8,290 nucleotides of DNA from Puia dinghuensis (GCA_026224995.1 JAMFRX010000105.1:1-8290); one strand, 5' to 3'; positions 1-7,373 are shown, counted from the first letter of the stretch. Notes: generated by a model not told the origin, from the letters alone. A program made the numbers and translations.

Positions 1-1203
1 GTGCTGGTCAACCTGCTGGGAAATGCCATTAAGTTCACGGAAAAAGGAGAGATATTCGTCGAAGTAGAGGAAGAGGGCCCTCGTCAGGAAAAAGACAATA
101 AACACTATTGCCGTCTGCTCATCAGTGTAAAGGACACGGGCATCGGCATCGCACCGGAAAATGTGGGCAGGATATTCGAGCGCTTCACGCAGGCGGATAC
201 CTCTACGACCCGGAAATATGGCGGCAGCGGTCTCGGCCTTACGATCTCGAAGGGCCTGGCTGAAATGATGGATGGAGAGATGCTGGTGACCAGCGAGCCG
301 GGTAAGGGTAGTGTATTTTCCTTTTCCCTCTCGCTGGAGATCGCCGGCGACGCGCATGGCGTGCCCCCCTTTACGCTGCCCACTCTGAAAAGAGTGCTGG
401 TAGTAGACGACAACGCTACCAACTGTCTCCTTATGCAGGGCATCTTCGAATACCTGCATATTCCCTGTGTCATTTGTTACGGCGCCCAGGAAGCACTCAT
501 CGCTATCCGCGAGTCGCAACGCGACGGTCAGCCATTCGAGCTTGTCGTCACCGACCACCAGATGCCGGAGATGGATGGTATCACGTTGGTCAAGGAGATC
601 AAAAAACTGGTGAAAGACCAGGCACAACCGTTTATACTGATGCTTTCCTCCCTGGACAGGATGGCTTATCAGCAGGAAGCGGAGGAGGCGGGCATCAATA
701 GCTTCCTCCAAAAGCCCGTGAAGCTGCATGATATCACCCAGGTCTTGCTTTCACTGGTGGACGGAGATGGCCCGTACCGAAAAGACATCAACCCGGCCAT
801 ACCAAGGATCAATAGCCTCACGGAAAGCGCTTCCGTGCTCGTAGTGGAGGACGACCCTGTCAACCTGCTGCTCATCACGGAATTATTGCAACGAATGGGC
901 TTTTCGGTCATGCAGGCGACCAACGGCAGGGACGCCCTGGACATCCTTGCTCATGCACAGCCCGCGCTGATCTTTATGGATATCAATATGCCGGAGATGG
1001 ATGGCTATACTACTACGCGGATCATCCGCCGCCTTCCCAATCCACTGGGAAAGACGCCCATTGTCGCGCTCACCGCCGACGCCATGCCGAATGACAGGGA
1101 AAAATGTCTCCAGGCGGGTATGAACAATTTTATCTCGAAGCCCTTTCGTATCAACGAGATCCAGTCGGCGTTGAAATTATACGTGGGACAATCGTATTCT
1201 TAA
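1..1203 (+). CDS. Hybrid sensor histidine kinase, C-terminal part (HATPase_c plus two receiver domains), 5' truncated
   Basis: The reading frame is open from the first base, so the protein begins outside the window; the visible part is 400 residues. It opens in the N box of a HisKA-type ATPase domain (NLLGNAIKFT, Asn8), followed by G1 DTGIGI (45-50), the F box ERFTQAD (60-66) and G2 GGSGLGLTIS (74-83). Receiver domain 1 spans about 130-252, with acidic pair D136/D137, phosphoacceptor D185 in TDHQMPEMDG, and K238. Receiver domain 2 spans about 278-395, with E283/D284/D285, phosphoacceptor D327 in MDINMPEMDG, T358 and K380. All key receiver residues are present in both, so both should accept phosphate. 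No Hpt domain follows, and no output domain is seen. The dimerisation/His-phosphorylation domain and any sensor lie to the left, so the stimulus is unknown. The last 27 bases overlap the end of the opposing DUF3445 gene. Family assignment is firm; the regulated pathway cannot be read from this window. Confidence 0.95.
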   Translation: MLVNLLGNAIKFTEKGEIFVEVEEEGPRQEKDNKHYCRLLISVKDTGIGIAPENVGRIFERFTQADTSTTRKYGGSGLGLTISKGLAEMMDGEMLVTSEPGKGSVFSFSLSLEIAGDAHGVPPFTLPTLKRVLVVDDNATNCLLMQGIFEYLHIPCVICYGAQEALIAIRESQRDGQPFELVVTDHQMPEMDGITLVKEIKKLVKDQAQPFILMLSSLDRMAYQQEAEEAGINSFLQKPVKLHDITQVLLSLVDGDGPYRKDINPAIPRINSLTESASVLVVEDDPVNLLLITELLQRMGFSVMQATNGRDALDILAHAQPALIFMDINMPEMDGYTTTRIIRRLPNPLGKTPIVALTADAMPNDREKCLQAGMNNFISKPFRINEIQSALKLYVGQSYS

Positions 1204-2100
1204 GGTGTCCAGGGTTCCTGTGAGTCCCTTATAGGCTAACGCCTGTGGCGTCATGCTCTCTACGGCCATCAGCAAGGCTTTCTTTTCACCGGTTGACAGG
1301 TCGTCGATATCGTAGAAATAGGTCCGGATCGTAAAGAAAAAAGCATTGCAGGCAGGCAGTCCGATAAGCGTCTGCCGTTCTACGCGCAGGTAGATCGGCC
1401 CGCCGTCCGCGTCAATCTTTCGCCCATGCCAATGACCCGGATCGACGCCAGGCGGGGGGACGGGATGATGGTTCAACCGCGTGTCGGTTGCGATTCCCCA
1501 GGCAAACCGGAAGAAGGGCCCTTTCTGCACGGCTGTCACCAGCATCTTGAAATATTGTTGATTCAGCTTCTCCATTCCGGGCACGGGCTCATGAACGGCG
1601 CTAAAAGGCTTGCCGATCTTGTCTGCCGGGGACCAGTGATTGGGCGCCGACAAATGTATGGCCGCCAACCAGTCCTTCTCACCCTCCAGCTGGCAAATGG
1701 CCGTATCTTCCTGCACCTGGCTGCATAATGCGTCGAATAATGAGAGGTATTTTTCCCCCACGATGGCGATCCAGTCCTCTCGCCAATGCAGGGTCTCTCC
1801 CGTCCTTGCGTTATGGAGACTATGCTCCCGTGCGCTGAAAGAGAATTCCGCCGGATATTCCTTCGCCAGCTCACTCACAAGAAACTGATTCACGGCAACG
1901 ATGGTATCGGCCGGAAGGTCCTTTTCTACGTGATATTTGCGGATGTCTTCCTCCCGGCAGCTATGCTTGTTGCGGCGATAAGCAGCGTAATCTTCATCCA
2001 GCTGGAAAACGAGCTGCTCCTTTTCATCCGCCTTCGCCATTGTATTCAGGCCGGGGGCGGTGGAGTATTTCCCGTCCAGAAAAGGGAGGTATTTCGCCAT
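1177..2100 (-). CDS. DUF3445 protein, heme-dependent oxidative N-demethylase-like (alpha-subunit type)
   Basis: A 307-residue protein with the DUF3445 hallmarks. These are an N-terminal YLPFLDGKYSTAPGL segment (residues 4-18), the central block around SAPNHWSPADKIGKPFSAVHEPVPG (151-175), and the C-terminal LRVERQTLIGLP...FFTIRTY block (238-261). The family includes heme-dependent oxidative N-demethylases, which remove methyl groups from small amines. In a structurally characterised member this domain is a heme-binding PAS-like fold. H170 in SAVHEPVPG is a candidate functional histidine, but I infer this only from its place in the conserved block. The protein has no signal peptide or membrane segment, so it should be cytoplasmic. 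The ATG at 2100 is preferred because the conserved N-terminal segment starts right after it. Reductase, ferredoxin or FMN partner domains are neither fused nor adjacent, so the electron donor would have to come from elsewhere. The substrate is unknown. The gene is tail-to-tail with the hybrid kinase and divergent from the PAS kinase. Confidence 0.85.
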   Translation of the reverse strand: MAKYLPFLDGKYSTAPGLNTMAKADEKEQLVFQLDEDYAAYRRNKHSCREEDIRKYHVEKDLPADTIVAVNQFLVSELAKEYPAEFSFSAREHSLHNARTGETLHWREDWIAIVGEKYLSLFDALCSQVQEDTAICQLEGEKDWLAAIHLSAPNHWSPADKIGKPFSAVHEPVPGMEKLNQQYFKMLVTAVQKGPFFRFAWGIATDTRLNHHPVPPPGVDPGHWHGRKIDADGGPIYLRVERQTLIGLPACNAFFFTIRTYFYDIDDLSTGEKKALLMAVESMTPQALAYKGLTGTLDTLRIRLSHV

Positions 2101-2142
2101 ACCCTAATATAAGCATTTTAATGTGGCAGAAAAGAAATTGTC

Positions 2143-2152
2143 TGTATATTGG
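2143..2152 (+). promoter_or_regulatory. Candidate -7 promoter element for the PAS kinase
   Basis: The stretch TGTATATTGG holds TATATTGG, which matches the Bacteroidota -7 consensus TAnnTTTG except at one base. It ends 18 bases before the GTG at 2171. I see no good -33 TTTG partner. The same octamer TGTATATT lies upstream of the desaturase and GH9 genes. If this is a promoter, the kinase must start at 2171 and not at 2123. The assignment rests on motif likeness only. Confidence 0.3.
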
Positions 2153-2170
2153 CGCTTACTAATTACTACA

Positions 2171-3208
2171 GTGTCAAGCTTTCGTTTACCCGATATTGAA
2201 TTTCACTTCTCTTCTTTCTTCGAAATGACCCCGGACCTGGTCTGTATAGCTGGCAGAGATGGCTATTTCAGGAAAGTGAACCGCGCCGTAATGGAGAAAT
2301 TGGGCTATACTGAGAACGAGCTGATGTCCCGGCCTATAGACTCCTTTATGCATCCACAGGATAAGCAGGTTACCTTACACAAACGGGCCGAGCTGCTGAA
2401 TGGCAAGTCCCTGTTGAACTTTCAAAATCGGTATGTCACAAAGTCCGGAACCATCCTATGGCTGGAATGGACCTCCATTTATTTTGCAGACAGCGCAGTC
2501 GTATTCGCAATCGCAAAGGATATTTCCGAAAGGAAACGTATCGAGCTGGAAACAGAAGAGGAATACCGCAAGTTCAAAAGCCTGACCAGCCATTTTAAGA
2601 GCAGCATGGAAGAAGACAGGAAATACCTGGCGAAAGAGCTGCATGAACAGCTGGCCCAGCTGGCCTCGGTCCTTAAGATGGATATCGAATGGCTCAAGAA
2701 CCACGAATCTGAATTGCCCCCTGCCTACACCCACCGGATAGAACATGCATCGGTGGTTTCCCAACTGCTGATCACCACGATCCGACGACTATCCTTTTCG
2801 ATCAGCCCCAATATGCTGGAGCATCTTGGCCTGAACGCTACCCTGGAATGGTACTGCAAGGAATTTTCCGTTCTCACCGGCATCCCGTGTACGTTTGAAG
2901 GCAACTATGACCCGGGCAGGCTTACAGATGAGACGAGGGTAGACCTGTTCCGTATCTGCCAGGAATCCCTGAACAATATCCTCACACACGCACAGGCTGG
3001 TTTGGTCAAGATCATCATCGAAAACCTCGGCGACCAGGTACAGCTCACCATCCTCGATGATGGCAGAGGCTTCGAGCCGGGGCAGCAAAAGCGGCAGTCC
3101 GGCCTGGTCCGGATGCGGGAACGCGCGGCGTCTATCGACGCGGAGCTTACTATCCGGAGCGAGCCAGGCAAGGGAACTGCCGTCTCGGTACGCCTCCCCA
3201 AACGATAG
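2171..3208 (+). CDS. PAS domain sensor histidine kinase, HisKA_3 (NarL/DesK) type
   Basis: Starting at GTG 2171 gives 345 residues. A PAS domain covers about 15-122, from FEMTPDLVCIAGRDG to the typical PAS exit sequence AKDISERKRIE. A charged, probably coiled-coil linker follows (about 123-149). The HisKA_3 dimerisation domain carries phosphoacceptor His158 in AKELHEQLAQL. The ATPase domain has an N box (CQESLNNILTHAQA, 263-276), G1 DDGRGF (296-301), G2 SGLVRMRERA (310-319) and a final SEPGKGTAVSVRLP. There is no membrane segment, so it should sense a cytoplasmic ligand, redox state or gas through PAS. Kinases of this type normally phosphorylate a LuxR/NarL-type response regulator, but none is adjacent, so it is an orphan here. 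The frame is also open to a GTG at 2123, which would add 16 residues. I prefer 2171 because 2123 would leave only 22 bp for two divergent promoters and would put a promoter-like box inside the gene. The ATG at 2225 would cut into PAS. The next gene in the same direction is the desaturase. Confidence 0.9.
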   Translation: MSSFRLPDIEFHFSSFFEMTPDLVCIAGRDGYFRKVNRAVMEKLGYTENELMSRPIDSFMHPQDKQVTLHKRAELLNGKSLLNFQNRYVTKSGTILWLEWTSIYFADSAVVFAIAKDISERKRIELETEEEYRKFKSLTSHFKSSMEEDRKYLAKELHEQLAQLASVLKMDIEWLKNHESELPPAYTHRIEHASVVSQLLITTIRRLSFSISPNMLEHLGLNATLEWYCKEFSVLTGIPCTFEGNYDPGRLTDETRVDLFRICQESLNNILTHAQAGLVKIIIENLGDQVQLTILDDGRGFEPGQQKRQSGLVRMRERAASIDAELTIRSEPGKGTAVSVRLPKR

Positions 3209-3280
3209 CGTCCCCTACTTCGTAATTAAAAACAAAAATTATGTAACTGATTCCCTAATTCCATCCTAAATCGTAGTTAT

Positions 3281-3313
3281 TTCGTAAGTGAAGAGCACGA
3301 TATTGTATATTTT
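3281..3313 (+). promoter_or_regulatory. Candidate promoter for the desaturase, in the 134-bp gap
   Basis: The gap at 3209-3342 is AT-rich and holds no reading frame I can support. TATATTTT at 3306-3313 matches TAnnTTTG at all but the last base. TTCG at 3281-3284 lies 21 bases upstream, roughly where a -33 TTTG would sit. Transcription would begin near 3320, leaving a leader of about 23 nt and no Shine-Dalgarno sequence, which is common in Bacteroidota. TTCGTAA occurs twice in the gap (3219-3225 and 3281-3287), the second copy overlapping this -33 region. The call is by eye and tentative. Confidence 0.3.
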
Positions 3314-3342
3314 ACCGTTACATTACACAACAACTAATATTA

Positions 3343-4455
3343 ATGCTCCAGACCCACGCATCCACGAGTGCCACGCAAGTAGACAAACAGCCCAAGAAGA
3401 ACTTTATGGACCACGTGCTGGAGCCCCCTTCTTATGGATGGAAGGACGAAAAAGGCCAATTGGTCATCCCTACTACCGGCCAGATGCTAAAGGAATGCAT
3501 CTTCCGGATGAATATCTTCAGGACCAAAAAGAACTGGCTGACCTTTTTCAGCTGGTCCAGGATATTCCTCCTGGTCGCCTGCCTATTTATTTTTATATTT
3601 AAATATTTCAATTTTTATCTGCTCGGTGTGGCCTTTCTGTACAGCATGATCTTCATGGGCACACATGGGACCATCTGGTACCACCGCTATTGTACCCATG
3701 GGGCCTATACCTTCACCAATAAGTTCTGGCGTTTTATCACCCGCAACCTGACGATCAACATCGTCCCGGAAGAGACTTATGTCATCTCCCATCACGTGCA
3801 TCATGCGAAATCCGACGAACCCGGCGACCCGTATAATGCCACGGCGGGCTTCTTATATTGTTTCCTGGCGGATGTCAATCATCAGCCCATCGCTCATGGC
3901 CTCACTGAAGCAGAATATGACCGCGTCCTTAAGCTCATGGCCCACACCGGCGTCAAGCCCAATACCTACAAGCAATACCAGAAATGGGGCTCTATCGCCA
4001 ACCCGGTATGGTCCGCGGCGGGATGGCTGCTGAACTGGGCCTTCTGGGGCGCCGTTTTCTATCTTATCGGCGGACCCGCGCTGCTCTTTACGCTTTTTGG
4101 TGCCGCAGGCTTCTGGGCCATAGGCGTCCGGACGTTCAATTATGAAGGACATGGCAAGGGAAAGGAAAAACACAAGGATGGCAGCGATTTCAACCGTAAG
4201 GATCTTTCTATCAACCAGGTTTGGCCGGGATACGTCGCCGGCGAATGGCATAACAACCACCATCTTTTTCCTTCCAGCGCCCGAAGCGGCTTCCTGAACT
4301 ACCAGATAGACCTCGCCTGGTATTATATCCGATTCATGAATGCCATTGGCGCGGTCAGCAGCTATCACGACTCCAAGAAGCTGTTCCTGGCAGAATACCA
4401 GAAGCCTTACCTGGAAAGCAAGAAGCCGATGCAGCCGGCGCCGGGCACTGTATAG
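3343..4455 (+). CDS. Membrane fatty acid (acyl-CoA type) desaturase
   Basis: This 370-residue integral membrane protein has the three histidine boxes of the di-iron fatty acid desaturase family. They are HRYCTH (114-119), HHVHH (150-154) and HNNHH (303-307). A fourth motif, NYEGH (266-270), matches the NxxxH ligand site of delta-9 stearoyl-CoA-type desaturases. Hydrophobic stretches lie at about 72-105 and 223-263, giving a hairpin-like membrane layout with the His boxes on the cytoplasmic side. The expected role is oxygen-dependent insertion of a cis double bond into a saturated acyl chain, which adjusts membrane fluidity. Regiospecificity and carrier (CoA, ACP or lipid) cannot be read from the sequence. 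All metal ligands are present and the length is normal. The ATG at 3343 follows an AT-rich leader without a Shine-Dalgarno sequence. The gene lies 134 bp downstream of the PAS kinase on the same strand. Its stop is 2 bp from the stop of the opposing GH9 gene. Confidence 0.93.
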   Translation: MLQTHASTSATQVDKQPKKNFMDHVLEPPSYGWKDEKGQLVIPTTGQMLKECIFRMNIFRTKKNWLTFFSWSRIFLLVACLFIFIFKYFNFYLLGVAFLYSMIFMGTHGTIWYHRYCTHGAYTFTNKFWRFITRNLTINIVPEETYVISHHVHHAKSDEPGDPYNATAGFLYCFLADVNHQPIAHGLTEAEYDRVLKLMAHTGVKPNTYKQYQKWGSIANPVWSAAGWLLNWAFWGAVFYLIGGPALLFTLFGAAGFWAIGVRTFNYEGHGKGKEKHKDGSDFNRKDLSINQVWPGYVAGEWHNNHHLFPSSARSGFLNYQIDLAWYYIRFMNAIGAVSSYHDSKKLFLAEYQKPYLESKKPMQPAPGTV

Positions 4456-4457
4456 CT

Positions 4458-7349
4458 TTAGTTTCCCCTGGCCTCCTTTCCCTTTGTCCAATCCTCATCG
4501 GGTACTACCAGCGCCACCCATGGCTCCTGTGGTGAAATGGGCTTCCCCCGGAATTCCAGCACGGTTTCCAAACCCGCCCGGAGCTCCACCTTTTTCTCGC
4601 TATCGGTAAACTTCACCCCGTCTGCCCTGATCGAAAAACGATGGATGCCCTTCCCCCTTACTGCAATCTTCAGGACAACGGCTTTAACCGATGCGGTCTG
4701 ACTGACGGTAAATGTCAATGCGCTGTCTGTCCTGAGGTCGAGAAAGTAGTCGGACCCGGGCAGCAAGGCCTTCTCCCATTTTTGTCCGGCGCTATTTATC
4801 TTGTAGCGGCCTTCCGGTAACCGGGCATTAAAGAGCCCGCCCGGCTGCACCGGCATTACCACGATCGATTGGCCCGTTGCCACATCGTTAAATTCCACTG
4901 CCGAGTCGGCCTTTCCTTCGACGGCTGCAGGCCCTTCGATGGCCGATAGCAGCCATAGCCAATTGGTCGCCGGATGTCCCCAGATTTCTTTATAGGTCCA
5001 GGTGCTTTGCACCGGCCAGTAGGGCACGTCTTTCGCGTCTCGCGTCTGAATCCCTACCGGGAGCCCGCCGACCATATCGCCGGAAGAAGGAGTATAGAGC
5101 GGTACGAAATCATAGCCCTCGCCATACATGGCGCTTTCTGCAAAGGGATTCCTGCCGATGATCCATTCCAGCTGGCGTTCCGCGAGGTCAGCCGAAGCCT
5201 GGTCGTTGCGAAGCTGGCCCGCCGCGGCCAATGCCTGGGCCTGCGGCAGAATGGTTCCAAAATGCCCGCGATAGTCCATCCATACGGGGAAGAGCCGAAG
5301 ATAATGGCCCTTGCCGAGCGGGATTCCGTTCAGCACCTGCTGCCGGTAGGAGTCCTGCCTGCTCTCGGGTACATGCAGGTATTCACTGTCGGCATAGACA
5401 GAGCTGGGGATTACGCCATAGGGCCCGGAATAGTTGGCGATGGTCTTGAGGTATTCGCTGTACAGGGTCACGGCCGTATACCACTGCATCCAGTCTGCAT
5501 GATCGGGAAAGGCGCGGCACAGTGCCGTCAGCGCCAGCGTAGGAGCCTGCTCGCGCCCGCGATGGCAATAGTGTAGCAGGCGGTCTCTCGCCGTGCTGGT
5601 ATAGAAGAAGCCGGTAAGCGGGATGTCCCAGTCCGGCCGGCTACGCTGCTGGGCGCCGGTGATGAACCGCGATAGCTCTACGGCCTTGTCTTCATATTGT
5701 CTTTCGCCCGTGGCTCTCCACAGGTCCACGGCGGTCAGGATGGCGAAGGATGGCAGCTCGTCCTCTACGTTGTCCGAGTCGAAGTTACCACGGAACAACC
5801 CCGCCGGCTTTACGATGAAGGGCATGCCTTCCACGGCGAACTTCCAGTCGGCCCTGGCCATTGCCAGCGCATAGCTGGCCAGCCGTGGATCGCTGTCCTT
5901 GAGCACCCGGTAGGCTATCGCTTCTACTGCCGCCGCTTCGAAATTGGTCATGGGATTGTTGCGGGCAGTGGAGGTGATGTCATCGTCATTCCCCAGTATC
6001 CCATCGGTACGCCGGCTGTTGATGGATCCAAAATTGCGGAAGCCGTCGCCAAAGCTGGTCTTGAGCACCCAATCCAAACCCCATTTGGCCTCCTCCAGCA
6101 CGCGTGCATATAGCTCCGGGTTGTCTCCGTGCGCATGCAGCTTCTCCGCCAGGCTGAAGAGGGCATAGGTGATCTCGTCGGTGGCTTCTGCCTGCTGGCT
6201 GAGGTCGCCTGCGTCATGCCAACCGCCGTTGATGTTGATGCGCTTGTTGCCATGCACACAGGTCCAGTCGCGGTGACAGGCCCCATGTACGCCGGGTATA
6301 TCCATGCCGCAGCGTTCCGTATAGAGAAAGTTGAGTACTTTCCGGATGCTTTCCTCCCAGACGTCGCCATCGATGCGGAAAGGCTGTGTCGCCACCGTCC
6401 CCGCCCGGATAGTATACAGGCCCGGAGTGCGCAGCTCAGAGAAATCCATGACCTGGAAGGCCCCGACATGCGAGCTCTGCGTCTCAAGGGGCTTGGTCAA
6501 CACCACTTTCCCATCTTTCTTGTCTACTACCTGGAAGGTCTTAGCCTCCAACCCGTTGGCAATAGCGCTCTTGGGAGCGCCCGTCTGATAGCCCGCCTGA
6601 CTATACGCGATCCGGCCCGGCCATACGTCCCATCCTTCTATCTTGTCGGGGTCCACCCTTTCCAGGGTGAGGTCGTCGAAATAGAATTGAATGGTATCCG
6701 CTTCGCCCGGCGCGCTGCCGGAAAGTCCGTAGGAGGCTTCGAAGCCGGTGATCTTGTCCCGCGCCACGTTGCCGATCTCCCACACCACATGGTTCCACTC
6801 ATGATTGCGCAGGATCAATGAAGTCTCTCCTTCCTGGCCAAAAAGCGCAGGTAGCTTTTGCTCGCCGTCATTAAAGAACCGGAAGTCGAGCGCCGTGGTA
6901 TAGAAGCCGGGGAGGTCGGGATAGATCCACAGGGAGATCCGATTGAATTTCGTCCAGTCTTCCCCGTTAAAATGACGCCGGATGCCGGAGCGTCCCCAGC
7001 CACGACCGGTGGCGGGACCTGGCCCTTCCAGGCGCGTTGGGGTGCGCATCAGCAAAGACCGCTCGCCGTGATGGACCATCGCGGTGCTCAGACCTATATA
7101 GGCTACGGTAGCGCTCGAATCCAGGGTCTTCATCACCTTGCGGGCATCCACGATAGCTCCTCCGCTGGTGGTGAAAGAGCTCCACTGCGCGAGGCTTTCC
7201 ATATCGTCGAGAGGCCGGCTTTGCAGCACAGGCTTGTTCAGCCAACGGTAGGCCGCGGATGCTTTTTCATCCGCTATCAGCGGTTCCCTCGTCTGGGCCA
7301 GGGTATCTACGATCAAAAAAGATAATAAAACGGTGGCTGCAAGGCGCAT
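4458..7349 (-). CDS. Secreted glycoside hydrolase family 9 protein (endoglucanase-like) with Ig-like N domain and extra outer modules
   Basis: Taking ATG 7349 gives 963 residues. The frame continues to a TTG at 7376, but the ATG places a clean signal peptide first (MRLAATVLLSFLIVDTLAQ), probably cut just before the Gln. There is no lipobox Cys. Residues about 22-231 form a beta-rich, carbohydrate-binding-like module ending in TIQFYFDDLTLERV. A cellulase N-terminal Ig-like domain follows (about 242-327, from WPGRIAYSQAGYQ to FRIDG). The GH9 (alpha/alpha)6 domain (about 331-805) carries GGWHDAGD, with candidate catalytic D379 and D382, and the proton-donor candidate E788 in TYKEIWGHPATNWLWLLS. 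C347, C358, H359 and H378 are placed like the zinc site of some GH9 enzymes. About 150 C-terminal residues form one or two beta modules I do not recognise. Expected role: inverting hydrolysis of beta-1,4-glucan or a related beta-glycan outside the cytoplasm; GH9 also includes exo-acting glucosaminidases, so the substrate is open. No susC/susD genes are adjacent. The SRPBCC gene lies 38 bp upstream. Confidence 0.92.
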   Translation of the reverse strand: MRLAATVLLSFLIVDTLAQTREPLIADEKASAAYRWLNKPVLQSRPLDDMESLAQWSSFTTSGGAIVDARKVMKTLDSSATVAYIGLSTAMVHHGERSLLMRTPTRLEGPGPATGRGWGRSGIRRHFNGEDWTKFNRISLWIYPDLPGFYTTALDFRFFNDGEQKLPALFGQEGETSLILRNHEWNHVVWEIGNVARDKITGFEASYGLSGSAPGEADTIQFYFDDLTLERVDPDKIEGWDVWPGRIAYSQAGYQTGAPKSAIANGLEAKTFQVVDKKDGKVVLTKPLETQSSHVGAFQVMDFSELRTPGLYTIRAGTVATQPFRIDGDVWEESIRKVLNFLYTERCGMDIPGVHGACHRDWTCVHGNKRININGGWHDAGDLSQQAEATDEITYALFSLAEKLHAHGDNPELYARVLEEAKWGLDWVLKTSFGDGFRNFGSINSRRTDGILGNDDDITSTARNNPMTNFEAAAVEAIAYRVLKDSDPRLASYALAMARADWKFAVEGMPFIVKPAGLFRGNFDSDNVEDELPSFAILTAVDLWRATGERQYEDKAVELSRFITGAQQRSRPDWDIPLTGFFYTSTARDRLLHYCHRGREQAPTLALTALCRAFPDHADWMQWYTAVTLYSEYLKTIANYSGPYGVIPSSVYADSEYLHVPESRQDSYRQQVLNGIPLGKGHYLRLFPVWMDYRGHFGTILPQAQALAAAGQLRNDQASADLAERQLEWIIGRNPFAESAMYGEGYDFVPLYTPSSGDMVGGLPVGIQTRDAKDVPYWPVQSTWTYKEIWGHPATNWLWLLSAIEGPAAVEGKADSAVEFNDVATGQSIVVMPVQPGGLFNARLPEGRYKINSAGQKWEKALLPGSDYFLDLRTDSALTFTVSQTASVKAVVLKIAVRGKGIHRFSIRADGVKFTDSEKKVELRAGLETVLEFRGKPISPQEPWVALVVPDEDWTKGKEARGN

Positions 7350-7373
7350 GGGCGGAAAATTTCCACCAATATA

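Noticed and set aside
2123..2170. Upstream GTG start that would lengthen the PAS kinase by 16 residues
   Set aside because: It would leave 22 bp for two divergent promoters, place a promoter-like box inside the gene, and add residues with no domain value. It remains possible.
3209..3260. Possible terminator after the PAS kinase
   Set aside because: Only a five-base AT stem (TAATT/AATTA) can be drawn, with no GC stem or U-tract, so a rho-independent terminator is not supported.
3595..3606. 12-bp perfect palindrome ATATTTAAATAT
   Set aside because: It lies inside a membrane segment of the desaturase, where Phe, Ile, Lys and Tyr codons are naturally AT-rich. It is probably not a regulatory site.
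3853..4491. 212-codon open frame on the minus strand, antisense to the desaturase
   Set aside because: It lies opposite a gene with all family motifs, crosses the desaturase/GH9 junction, and its translation shows no domain. It is a product of high GC in the real frame.
4974..5576. 200-codon open frame on the plus strand inside the GH9 gene
   Set aside because: It is antisense to the catalytic domain, including the segment leading to the proton-donor Glu; no domain is seen.
6129..6821. 230-codon open frame on the plus strand inside the GH9 gene
   Set aside because: It is antisense to the conserved Ig-like and catalytic parts of GH9 and has no recognisable motif.
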